The notes beneath the pieces were generated by a model. It searched no databases. It was not told the DNA's origin and saw only the letters and a list, made by a program, of their open reading frames with translations. From CALEUX01 sp037439945 (lineage in GTDB: Bacteria > Bacteroidota > Bacteroidia > Bacteroidales > Marinilabiliaceae), in NCBI GenBank assembly GCA_037439945.1, contig JBBIVA010000005.1:1-64000 (forward strand): a stretch of DNA of 64,000 nt, written 5' to 3'. Below, one piece after another: positions 54,300 to 63,487 of this stretch; position 1 is the stretch's first letter; each line of letters opens with the position of its first letter. Both the position numbers and the translations under genes were made by a program.

Positions 54300-57092
54300 T
54301 TAATTGTCTGCTAATTTTTCTAATGTTACAGGGATCAGCCTTACATAACTGTTTAATCCGGCAGGAAGTGGTTTCCAATGCCCGTACCCGGTATATTTAT
54401 AATTAAGATCGACAAAATTTATTTCTTTGAAGTTTCTCCAAATTACCCCTTTTCTATCTAAATCGGCTATTCGGTTGGCAGGCAGTGATGTAACTTCAAT
54501 TTCGATAGTATTTCTCCCGTTAACCAGATGTTTTCCCACCAAAACTTTATAGGGCACTGACCATAAAGTTGCTACTAACTCCCCATTTATTTTCACTCTT
54601 GCAGTTTCCCTAACATCGCCCAGGTCAAGTATCCAGTCGTTGCCCAGGTTTTTGTCAAGGTTAAACGTTTTTTTGTAAACACCGGAACCCATATTTATTT
54701 TTGTATCGTTAAAATCAAGGTTTGTCCATGATTCAACTTTTTTTAACACAAAGTTGTACTTAATTGCAGGCGTGCTTTCTGAGAAATTTAGAATCCAGTC
54801 GTTATTTAAATCAATAAATTCATCCTTTTCCTTAAAATACTCCCACATGGGTTCGTTTACATCATAATTATCATAAGTTCTTAAAATTATTGATTCGCCC
54901 GATTTTAGTTGAATTTTAACCATGGTTTTCCCTGCAATGTTTTTTAACAATGCTTTTCCCTTTTTTCCGTTAAGCGGATTATAGAAAATTGCAGACCTGG
55001 CATTTACTCCAAGGGGGATAAAGTCATCGGTGTCTGTTTCTTTTAAGGCTGAAATAAAATAATGGTGTCCATCACTGTTCTTTCGCCGGATAACCTGTAA
55101 TCCATGTTCTTTCTTCATAATCTCAGGCAATACGCCTGTTGACTCAAGTACCGAAGAAAAATTACTGCCTGTGATTATTCGTCCGTTTTGGAACTTATTA
55201 ATAATGACTTGATTAAAATCTACTTTTGGCAGATTAGCCCTTATTTTATTAAGTTTTCCACGCCGGCTTTTAAGCTGGTTAAAACCGGGGACATCATCAG
55301 GGTATGAATCAATGAAAATTACTGTGGCTCCCTGCCTGGCCATTTCTATTAGTTTTGAAAAAACATCAACAGGAATCATTTTTACCCCTGGAATAATAAT
55401 CGCTTTGTATGAGCTTCCGCCTGATGTTACAATTTTACCATCTTTTAAATGTGATGAACGGATAAAATTGTCGGATATGTAATCAACATCATAACCTGCT
55501 TTGCTTATTTGGTTTACAGCGCGAATAAATTCCGGAGCACGTTGAGCCATTTTGTGGATATCAAACATCAATAACCTTCCATCCTGTTGGTACCAAATAT
55601 CGTAAATGGGCAGATATAATAAAAAATCGTTATCCGGTGTCCCCATTTGTAAAAAAGATTGTGTTCGTGAAATATAAGATGTAAATGCCTTAGCATCACG
55701 CCATAAAGGATTTGTTGGACTCATATCAACAGATGCATAAAATTTCCATCCGGGCCAGGCTGCATCAATTGGGGAATAGGTTGTACCATGAAAAAATATC
55801 CGGTTTACGCCTGAAACAAACATTAAATCGATATCAGGTTTACACTGTGAAAAGGATGTACGGAAATGCTCGGTTAACCATGTGAATGTTTCAGATGATG
55901 TATAGGTTTTACCTGCAATATGAGCTGCCGAAGAAGCATATTTTAACATTGACAAATCTGAATCATTATGGCGTGTTAAAGAATCTTTTCTCAATCCTTT
56001 AATGTTAAACTCAGATAATCCAAACCCTTCACATTCAGGAATATCAACCGCGGCATACAAGTCAATAAGGTTACCTGGTGATCCATGAGCCTGGCTCCTG
56101 GTTTTGCTACCCAACCGGTTGGCCCAATTCGTCCACCTTATTGTAAAATTTTCGAGTAATAATTCTGATAAAGTCTCCCTATAATCAGAAACTATCCTGG
56201 CAGTTTCATCAGTTCTGTTTTTATCTAAAAATTGTGGCAGATAGTTCTCTAGTTTATATCCCCTGCGAACAAAAAACTCTTCAAATAACGTGGGAGTCCA
56301 ATCTGCCTCATAAACTTCATATGAATCATTAAAAAAATTACCAGGAACCGCTGCTTCCGAATTTTTAAAAGCTGTGGTGAATTTACCCAGATAATTATCT
56401 GTTGCTTCTGCTGAAAAATGATTCATAACCAATCCTTCACCACCTGGAGCGGCACGCTTTACCTTTTGAAAAGTATTACCATAAAAGGCTGCGATTAACC
56501 TCCATTTTCCTTTAGGGGCTTTCCAGTTAAGTTTCTGATTAACCACGTACGGCGTCAAATTTTTTACCAAACCTTTATCAGAATAGGCCATTAATCTGAG
56601 TAGCTTTGCAGTACCTTTTTGTTTAGGATCAGATATTTCAATTTTTTCTTCAAGAGTTTCACCCTTTTTTAATTCGAATTCGAATACCAACAATTTGGTT
56701 GCTGCGTTATCAGGTTTTACTTCGGGCCCGCCAAATGGCCAACCTGTACCGGTGTTCATGTCAATTTTTAGTCCTAAACGTAAAGCTTCTTTATTACAAT
56801 GATTATAAAGCGACATCCACCTTTCCGACAAAAACTGAACATCGTTGGTTTCATTGCCTTTTACTCCGTAAATGGGTGTAATTTCAAGGGTCCCTAATCC
56901 GGCTTTGTAATACTCTTCCAAATTATATGTCAGGTTTTTCTCATCAACAGCACTCCCCATCCACCACCAGCGCGAACCAGGTTTGGAATCAACCGTTTGC
57001 TCAGGCCAACTGGTATTTGGCTGGGAATAAGCCATGCAGGAAAAACTCAGCAAGATGATTATTTGGAAAAAAAATCTAAAATAATGATTCAT
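54300..57092 (-). CDS. GH106-family alpha-L-rhamnosidase
   Basis: 930 aa with signal peptide (about 1-23). Markers include SRWWWMGSAVDEKNL, GLGTLEITPIYG, DMNTGTGWPFGGP, FNDSYEVYEADWTP, the SQAHGSPGNLIDLYA segment and FFHGTTYSP, with a C-terminal jelly-roll-like domain. GH106 releases alpha-L-rhamnose from oligosaccharides, including rhamnogalacturonan. Released rhamnose would then be mutarotated (RhaM, next upstream) and imported by RhaT. Cotranscribed with rhaM (77-base gap). Confidence 0.93.
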   Translation of the reverse strand: MNHYFRFFFQIIILLSFSCMAYSQPNTSWPEQTVDSKPGSRWWWMGSAVDEKNLTYNLEEYYKAGLGTLEITPIYGVKGNETNDVQFLSERWMSLYNHCNKEALRLGLKIDMNTGTGWPFGGPEVKPDNAATKLLVFEFELKKGETLEEKIEISDPKQKGTAKLLRLMAYSDKGLVKNLTPYVVNQKLNWKAPKGKWRLIAAFYGNTFQKVKRAAPGGEGLVMNHFSAEATDNYLGKFTTAFKNSEAAVPGNFFNDSYEVYEADWTPTLFEEFFVRRGYKLENYLPQFLDKNRTDETARIVSDYRETLSELLLENFTIRWTNWANRLGSKTRSQAHGSPGNLIDLYAAVDIPECEGFGLSEFNIKGLRKDSLTRHNDSDLSMLKYASSAAHIAGKTYTSSETFTWLTEHFRTSFSQCKPDIDLMFVSGVNRIFFHGTTYSPIDAAWPGWKFYASVDMSPTNPLWRDAKAFTSYISRTQSFLQMGTPDNDFLLYLPIYDIWYQQDGRLLMFDIHKMAQRAPEFIRAVNQISKAGYDVDYISDNFIRSSHLKDGKIVTSGGSSYKAIIIPGVKMIPVDVFSKLIEMARQGATVIFIDSYPDDVPGFNQLKSRRGKLNKIRANLPKVDFNQVIINKFQNGRIITGSNFSSVLESTGVLPEIMKKEHGLQVIRRKNSDGHHYFISALKETDTDDFIPLGVNARSAIFYNPLNGKKGKALLKNIAGKTMVKIQLKSGESIILRTYDNYDVNEPMWEYFKEKDEFIDLNNDWILNFSESTPAIKYNFVLKKVESWTNLDFNDTKINMGSGVYKKTFNLDKNLGNDWILDLGDVRETARVKINGELVATLWSVPYKVLVGKHLVNGRNTIEIEVTSLPANRIADLDRKGVIWRNFKEINFVDLNYKYTGYGHWKPLPAGLNSYVRLIPVTLEKLADN

Positions 57093-57126
57093 AATTTATT
57101 ATCTCTTAAGTATTAGCTCTTATCTA

Positions 57127-57162
57127 TTAGGTTTTAGGAGTTAGGTTTTAGGGGTTAGGAGG
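57127..57162. repeat. 14-bp tandem repeat
   Basis: Two 14-base units, TTAGGTTTTAGGAG and TTAGGTTTTAGGGG, plus a partial third (TTAGGAGG), in the gap between rhaM and GH106. Probably simple sequence. Confidence 0.7.
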
Positions 57163-57169
57163 TTTTTGA

Positions 57170-57484
57170 TTACTCCATATAAAAAACATCATTAAGGGGT
57201 ACTGAAACGGGGGAATTATCCGGATTTACCACCATAATATCGGCCATATAATCCCACCACTTTTTAACTATCGGGTTAGTACCCAAATCCTGTGAGCCGC
57301 TGTCACCTTTTACCTTTTGCACTGCAAAAAGAATATTTGTCTCTTTATCCCAGAAAATTGAATAATCATACACCCCTGAATTCTTCAGCAACTCTTTCAA
57401 TTCAGGCCAAATAGCTTTATGCCGGCGCTCATACTCTTGTTCACAACCCGGCTTAAGGAACATTTTAAATGCGTAACGTTTCAT
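57170..57484 (-). CDS. rhaM: L-rhamnose mutarotase
   Basis: 104 aa, normal RhaM length. It interconverts the alpha and beta anomers of L-rhamnose so that RhaA can use either. Features are RYAFKMFLKPGCEQEYERRHKAIWPEL, GVYDYSIFWDKETNILFA and KKWWDYMADIM. No signal peptide, so it acts in the cytosol, unlike its neighbours. It links the polysaccharide locus to the rhamnose module. Several hairpins lie in the 5' region. Confidence 0.95.
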   Translation of the reverse strand: MKRYAFKMFLKPGCEQEYERRHKAIWPELKELLKNSGVYDYSIFWDKETNILFAVQKVKGDSGSQDLGTNPIVKKWWDYMADIMVVNPDNSPVSVPLNDVFYME

Positions 57485-57958
57485 CTGTTTTTGTTTTTAA
57501 AATAAGGCCGGATATCTTTCCGCGCTGCGGAACAGGTTGTGCCGATAAATCGGGGAAACCCGGCGTGATTGATTTTGACTTCTGCAATTTTCGATTCATA
57601 CTTGTTTCCCAATAAGTAGGGACAAGTTGTGTTTAACTAATCAGGCTTGTGTCATAAGTAAATTCTTTAATCCAAATTACGCATTTGAAAATGCGTAATC
57701 GATAAAGTACTTGTAACCAATTCAAAAGATTTGGAATTAAAACAATCTCTAAATCGGGATTATCCCAATTAAATCAAATAGTTCGGCTCATACTTCGCCT
57801 CCTATTGATTAATTTGGGTTAATATTTATTGTCAAAAACACCAATTAAACACTTTGCCTGAACAAATCCCAACTAGAATATAATAGGTAGGGATTTGTAA
57901 TAATTTTGGCATTTTTAAAACAAAACAACTTTACCTGTTTTAAATTATCTCTTTTTTT
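57485..57958 (-). other. 474-base leader region with stacked hairpins upstream of rhaM
   Basis: No gene. It contains four inverted repeats: TTCCGC-GCT-GCGGAA (57518-57532), CCGAT/ATCGG (57542-57553), CTTGTTTCCC...GGGACAAG (57601-57625) and a nearly perfect 24-base palindrome with 11-bp arms (57676-57699). The first three belong to, or resemble, the short repeat family (shared AACACAACTTG and GGGTTTCCCCGAT stretches). This gap lies inside the enzyme operon and could process or attenuate the transcript. Confidence 0.55.
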
Positions 57959-60900
57959 CTAATGTTTAAGATTTATTAAAACAGGTTTATTGCGGTCACA
58001 AATAATCTCGCCATCCTTTAGTTCCAATTCTGCAACCTGTATTGACGACCTTCTTGTTTCGTAATTATCTTCTTTGGCCTTGTCGCCAAATCTTCCAGGA
58101 TGGGTAAAATAAAAAACAAAAGCCCTGTCGTTATTTACCAATACATCTGCATGCAATCCTTTGGTTTTATCATCGACACCACTACCTGCTTCCTTTAATA
58201 TATTTTTTGACTGACGTTTCCAGTCCACCATGTTATCTGATGAATAAACCGCCAAACCATCCCATGTATCAACAACCATAAAGTACCTTCCTTTCCAGGC
58301 AAAAACTTTTGGCCCCTCTCCCCTTTCACCCACAACCTTTCCTTTATCAGTCCAACTATATAGGTCATTACTTTGGGCATAATATATTGATTTTCTGTCG
58401 CGTTCATTGTTATAATATAATTTCCAGGAACCATCAGGGCCTTTTATAACGGCAGCATCAATAACTTTATCTGAAACAAGTGGTAATTTGGATTCAAAAT
58501 CCCAGTCAATTAAATTGTTACTTGTTAAATGCACTATTTCACGGTTGTGTTTCCAATCAGAAAATATTCCCGGAACCACAGTAAGGAACATGTGGTATTT
58601 ACCATTATTTTCAATTACATCAGGTGCCCAATAAGTAACATTTGCACCCCCATATTTAATATTTGCAGTACCTTTATAATTCCAGGATGCACCGCCATCA
58701 GTTGATTCGGCTATCCCAATTTGTGTTCCGTGTACCCATTCAACACCAGTTCCCTGTTCAAGTTTTGCACGTCGGTTGGTATAAAACATAAACCAGCTTT
58801 GCTGTTTACTGTTCCATATTATAACAGGGTCGGCCGCTCCGTCAAAAACCGGGTCACGAAAAAGAGGTTTATTTGCTACCTTAAAAGATTGATTTAATGA
58901 TTGTTTATTAACATATTTTGCTAAAGAGCAGTTTTCGAGATTTAAAATACCTTCAACCAGGCACTTGCCATGTAATATTGCACCTTTTGCCGATGTGTGT
59001 ACATTATCTATAAAATATGAACTGGTGGCTTCGGGGCCCATTTCTTCATATTTTTTTGCAGCCAGGTCATTTACATCAATATAATATACGCCCTCTTTAA
59101 GGGCCACTTCTTGCGACCATTTGCCATATGTCTGGTCGCACCTGTCAACTTTCCCATCAGTCCATCTGTTTCCCGGGGTATGCGATAATACAACCACATT
59201 AACTCCTTGCGCTCTGGCTTGTTTAATATAGGTTCTTATATACTTTCCGAAAGTATATACATCCTCGGGCCCACCATGACGTTCCATAATTACTGTTTCA
59301 AACTCATCTCCGGTTCCTTTAAGGGAGGCCCTTGCTCTTCCTGTATTAAGCGGACCACCATCATTATGTCCAAACTGAACAATCAGGTAATCACCCTTTT
59401 TTAACCCATGCAATACCTTGTCCCAATGTCCTTCAGTAATATAGGTCCTACTACTGCGACCACCCAAAGCATGATTCTCAATTGAAATTTGTGATGTATC
59501 AAAAAAAAGGTCAAAGAAACTTCCCCATCCCCATTGGCCATTTTCCCCTTTACCCCGACCGGTTTTACCTGTTGAGTCACCAATAATAAAAACAACTGGG
59601 TTGTTGTTTTTTCTGGTACTTCCGGGCTTTAATGGAAGCTCAGGGCCATCCTGAACAAAAAAGATAGGGGCGCTATTTAATTGTGGTTCATTATAGTATT
59701 GTAATCCACTATCATTCATTTTCGGGTACATCCTTTTCGTTAGCTCAATCATTTCTGCTGCTGCAAGTAAAACCGGTCCATACCCATGGGCGGCAAAAAC
59801 ATTTACCGGCCGGTGGTAATAAAAGGCCGGGTCAAATGCCATTCCGGTACCAACACATGTACCTGTAACCTGGCCATCTTCATTAATTTTCTTTGTTATA
59901 GCAGCCCAACCTAAATTTGCAACCGGTCCGTATGCCACTCCATCAATCCAGCCCATATTAATTGCATGGGCTATACCAAAAACAAATATGGCAGTGGCAG
60001 AGGTTTCAAGATAGGAGTCATTACGGTCTAAAAGTTGATGCCATAATCCCTGACCTGATTGCAACGCTGTAATACCTTTAATTTGAAGTTTCAATAACTC
60101 CATTATTTCGTTATATGATTGATGCTGTTTTGGAAGTACATCAAGCACTTCACATAAAGTCAGCATTGCCCAGCCATTGGCCCTACCCCAAAAAAATGAA
60201 GGGTGTTCGCCCATACTTTCAACCCAACCATGACGGAACAGATTTTTCTCTTCAACCCACATTCTTTTTTTAAACTGCAAAACCTGTTTTGCTGCCTCAT
60301 CGTAATATTTTTGCTCCCCTGTGAGTTTGCCCATGTTTACAATAGCAGGAATGCTCATATACATATCATCAAGCCAAACAGTATTCCTATGCGGACGATT
60401 ACGGGCAAAGGTCCCATCCTTTAACCTGTATTCGTGATGCATTATGTAGTTTATATAATTATCAATTAGGGGGCGTAATCCAGTTAGGTCTTTATTAGCT
60501 ATTAAGGCCTTGATCATTGATGCGCACATTGCACCGGCATCATCCAGGGCATGTGGCTTTAGCATTGGATAAATAAAGGGGTCGATAATGCCAACTTCAT
60601 TTAGCTGATTTTTAAAATGTGGTGCTATTTGTGAAAGGAAGTTGAACCTTTCAGTAACATATTGTAGATATTTTTTCTCACCCGATGTTTCAGCCAGACG
60701 CATCATCCCTGAGTATGTTACCCCCCATTCGTATGAGGTAAGACGAAAGTCCCCTCTTTTCAAACGGCTGTTCCTGTCAATTTTATTATAATCAGTTATT
60801 TCTTCCTTTGAGTTGGCATCTTCAAGTTTTGCGGGGGTTGCTTTATCCAGGAATTTATATACCTTATTTATGGTATTTTTTACATCTTCGGCTGTTACAG

Positions 60901-61120
60901 GATTGTAACTGAAAGAATATTCGGGCTGCAAAAGATGTAAAGGGGTATTGGAGTCATTTACTTTGGTTTCAGTTGTTGATTCAACACTTTTGGCAAGTGC
61001 CTTTTTCTTTTTTCTCTGTTTAAAAAAATCTGAAAGGGTTTCAGGTTCCTGCGACCAGGAAGTTACACCTAAAAAAACTGCTAAACTAACTGTTAATAAA
61101 CTCATTGCGTAATGCTTCAT
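57959..61120 (-). CDS. trimodular GH105 / CE12-type esterase / GH43-like enzyme
   Basis: 1053 aa. Signal peptide (about 1-24), a basic linker, then a GH105 unsaturated rhamnogalacturonyl hydrolase module (about 70-480; HALDDAGAM, VWLDDMYM, FFWGRANGWAML). Next an SGNH rhamnogalacturonan acetylesterase module (about 505-735; Ser516 in GDSTG, GGRSSR, FGHND, and Asp705/His708 in DNVHTS). Last a GH43-like propeller (about 760-1045). Together they could remove acetyl groups and unsaturated uronate ends from rhamnogalacturonan. No frameshift or stop interrupts the junctions. Catalytic residues of the last module were not mapped. Confidence 0.9.
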   Translation of the reverse strand: MKHYAMSLLTVSLAVFLGVTSWSQEPETLSDFFKQRKKKKALAKSVESTTETKVNDSNTPLHLLQPEYSFSYNPVTAEDVKNTINKVYKFLDKATPAKLEDANSKEEITDYNKIDRNSRLKRGDFRLTSYEWGVTYSGMMRLAETSGEKKYLQYVTERFNFLSQIAPHFKNQLNEVGIIDPFIYPMLKPHALDDAGAMCASMIKALIANKDLTGLRPLIDNYINYIMHHEYRLKDGTFARNRPHRNTVWLDDMYMSIPAIVNMGKLTGEQKYYDEAAKQVLQFKKRMWVEEKNLFRHGWVESMGEHPSFFWGRANGWAMLTLCEVLDVLPKQHQSYNEIMELLKLQIKGITALQSGQGLWHQLLDRNDSYLETSATAIFVFGIAHAINMGWIDGVAYGPVANLGWAAITKKINEDGQVTGTCVGTGMAFDPAFYYHRPVNVFAAHGYGPVLLAAAEMIELTKRMYPKMNDSGLQYYNEPQLNSAPIFFVQDGPELPLKPGSTRKNNNPVVFIIGDSTGKTGRGKGENGQWGWGSFFDLFFDTSQISIENHALGGRSSRTYITEGHWDKVLHGLKKGDYLIVQFGHNDGGPLNTGRARASLKGTGDEFETVIMERHGGPEDVYTFGKYIRTYIKQARAQGVNVVVLSHTPGNRWTDGKVDRCDQTYGKWSQEVALKEGVYYIDVNDLAAKKYEEMGPEATSSYFIDNVHTSAKGAILHGKCLVEGILNLENCSLAKYVNKQSLNQSFKVANKPLFRDPVFDGAADPVIIWNSKQQSWFMFYTNRRAKLEQGTGVEWVHGTQIGIAESTDGGASWNYKGTANIKYGGANVTYWAPDVIENNGKYHMFLTVVPGIFSDWKHNREIVHLTSNNLIDWDFESKLPLVSDKVIDAAVIKGPDGSWKLYYNNERDRKSIYYAQSNDLYSWTDKGKVVGERGEGPKVFAWKGRYFMVVDTWDGLAVYSSDNMVDWKRQSKNILKEAGSGVDDKTKGLHADVLVNNDRAFVFYFTHPGRFGDKAKEDNYETRRSSIQVAELELKDGEIICDRNKPVLINLKH

Positions 61121-61236
61121 TGAAATAATATTTATTTTTTATTCGGTAATAAATTGGGATTTTAAAATAAAAAAAACAAGTTTTGAACAATTTTCTTTCT
61201 ATAAAACCAAAACCAAGAAGGGCTGATATTAATTAA

Positions 61237-61276
61237 AACCCCTCCGAAATCATTTCTTTTCGACTCCGGAGAGGTT
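61237..61276 (-). terminator. terminator/attenuator between susD and the trimodular gene
   Basis: On the minus strand AACCTCTCCG (61276-61267) pairs with CGGAGGGGTT (61246-61237), 10 bp with one G-T pair and a 20-base loop, followed by TTAATT. It would separate high susCD expression from lower expression of the enzymes. Confidence 0.7.
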
Positions 61277-61313
61277 TCTGTAAAACTAAATCATTTAAAC
61301 AAATTAAATAAAA

Positions 61314-63464
61314 TTAGTAACCTGGGTTTTGATATAATCGTTTTTCATCTGAATCAAGAGGAATTCCCACTTCATCAGTTAACAGGTCAAGATATGCTTT
61401 TGGCCATGGCCTGAATGTGTAGTGCTTTTGATAGCTACCTTTCCCATTGCCATCTTGTCCGCCACCTGCGCGATTTTGGGCAACCGGCCATATTCCTGTA
61501 AGGCTTGATGCCATTTGGTTATGTCTCATAATTCTATCGTAAAGGATACCAGCATTCTTTTGATCCTCCCATGCCAACCCTTCTGATAAAAATTCCCGGG
61601 CTTTTTCGTTGTATATGAAATGAATAAACATTTCCCTTTTTGTAGTAGCTGTTGGAATGTAATTCTCGGCTATTGCTTCCGGGGTTCCGGGTTCAAAATG
61701 GTTTTCTGTAACCCTTATAGCATTAAATGTTGATGCGTTAACCCTGAACGGGGTTAATCTTTCTGCGGCAGGTAAGGTGGCAGCCTGAGGTTCCCAAACT
61801 GCAAGAAGTGATGAACGGTTTTCTCCTGCTTTATAGGCAGCCCGTTGACGTAATATATTAATATCATTTACAGCCAGTGAATACAACCCTTTTCGTCCAT
61901 TTGCTTCAGCCCTGATTAGTATAGTTTCGGCAAGGCGCATTAAGATTACATCACGAGTTCCGGATTCACTATTAAAGTTTGCCTCATCTGAACTACCGCC
62001 CCTGTTTGGATCAAGGAATTTCTTTGATGATAAATAAGGGGCTGTCCGGGTAGTTGCTAATCCCATATTTGTTCTGTCGATAAATAAACGGTAATAAAAT
62101 CTATTTGTAACAGATGATTTTACCCAACGGGCCATAAATTGAAAAGGTTGACTATGAACAGTTGCTGAATCGAGGGCATCTGCCATTTTGTTTTCAATAT
62201 ATACCAAGGCCCTGCGCCCAATATCAATTCTTTTTTGGCCTGCTGCAACATTAGCTTCCCCTGCCGGTTTGTTAGCGTTCCACCATGCAGCTGCAGCTGC
62301 ACTCCAAGTGTATGAAGTACCTCCCCCTGCTACATTTCCAATATATTCATGAAGGAATGTTTTCTCATAACGAGAATCATTTACCTTATCAACAAAGTTG
62401 TCATAAGCCCAATCAGTAGGTTTAAATACTGCAAATGGCCGTCCGTATGCCATTGAACGTATTATTCCTGTTTGATTTGTATAATCTCCTGTATGATAAT
62501 TACAATATCTATTATTAAACCTACCATTCAATGTTGTGTTAATGTCGAATTGCGCAGCCCATAATACCTCTGAATGGGGAGAAGTCTCTGACACCTTGGG
62601 GTCAAATAGTGTCCAGTAATCGGGCGCCAAAACTTTTGTCCCTATTACTGCAGAAGAATAAAAAATAGCTGAATCAAGGTCAGTAGTTGAACTCCCTTTG
62701 TATAACATCCTTAAGTGCAATTCAGAATGGTTCTGAAATTCGGAACCCTGTGCCCTATTTAAATAAAGCTTGGCTAAAAAATGACCTGCTGCATCTTTTG
62801 TAATACGTCCCCTTTCGCCCTGAGTAGTGGGCAAATTTTCGTAAGCGAACCTCAAATCAGTTATTATATGCTTATAAATGGTTTCCAGGCTGGCTTTGGG
62901 GAAAAAATAAATCCCATCGTCTTCCCGTTTTGCCTTTAGCAATAAAGGTACACTTCCCATTTGATTGGAAATAAGGTAATAAGCCCAAGCTCTAAGAAAC
63001 AAAACTTCAGATTTTCTTGTATTGGCAAATGCTAAATCAGTACCAAATTTGCCTGGTTTCACTTTTTCAATTTGCTCCAGGGCTATATTACAATTATTAA
63101 TGTGTGGATAGGCTCCCATAGGGGCAAATGATGCATTCGCTGCTCCTATAAAATTATTTACATTTCCGGTAATTAAAGCCACATCTGTTCCTAATGCTGA
63201 ACTTAGGCCCCTGGCATAAGCGGAGTTGGCTGCTGCATGCATATACTGATCTGTTTCAGCATCAATTAACCTAGCTCCATTTCCATCCCACTCATGTTTA
63301 ACCCTCGAATAAACATATAATCCACTAATCAAGGCATTAAGACCACTCTCACTGTTATAGTAGTCTTGGGTCAAACTTGAAACCTGCTTCTCATTAAGAA
63401 ATTCATCACTGCAAGATGAGAAGAAAGCAATAATCAATATCGATATAATATACTTTTTCATCAT
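61314..63464 (-). CDS. susD: RagB/SusD-family nutrient uptake outer membrane lipoprotein
   Basis: 716 aa, longer than classical SusD (about 550). Lipobox FFSSC gives an acylated Cys18, exported to the outer surface. TPR-like helices flank the glycan-binding face; C-terminal motifs EFLSEGLAWEDQKN and RMRHNQ-like (here IMRHNQMAS) are typical. It caps the SusC barrel and captures oligosaccharides. Paired with susC, 23 bases upstream. Confidence 0.93.
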   Translation of the reverse strand: MMKKYIISILIIAFFSSCSDEFLNEKQVSSLTQDYYNSESGLNALISGLYVYSRVKHEWDGNGARLIDAETDQYMHAAANSAYARGLSSALGTDVALITGNVNNFIGAANASFAPMGAYPHINNCNIALEQIEKVKPGKFGTDLAFANTRKSEVLFLRAWAYYLISNQMGSVPLLLKAKREDDGIYFFPKASLETIYKHIITDLRFAYENLPTTQGERGRITKDAAGHFLAKLYLNRAQGSEFQNHSELHLRMLYKGSSTTDLDSAIFYSSAVIGTKVLAPDYWTLFDPKVSETSPHSEVLWAAQFDINTTLNGRFNNRYCNYHTGDYTNQTGIIRSMAYGRPFAVFKPTDWAYDNFVDKVNDSRYEKTFLHEYIGNVAGGGTSYTWSAAAAAWWNANKPAGEANVAAGQKRIDIGRRALVYIENKMADALDSATVHSQPFQFMARWVKSSVTNRFYYRLFIDRTNMGLATTRTAPYLSSKKFLDPNRGGSSDEANFNSESGTRDVILMRLAETILIRAEANGRKGLYSLAVNDINILRQRAAYKAGENRSSLLAVWEPQAATLPAAERLTPFRVNASTFNAIRVTENHFEPGTPEAIAENYIPTATTKREMFIHFIYNEKAREFLSEGLAWEDQKNAGILYDRIMRHNQMASSLTGIWPVAQNRAGGGQDGNGKGSYQKHYTFRPWPKAYLDLLTDEVGIPLDSDEKRLYQNPGY

Positions 63465-63487
63465 AGTATTATTTTTTAAATTATCAA

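Noticed and set aside
57127..57162. CRISPR-like or telomere-like repeat
   Set aside because: Only 2.6 copies of a 14-base unit with no spacers; a simple tandem repeat.
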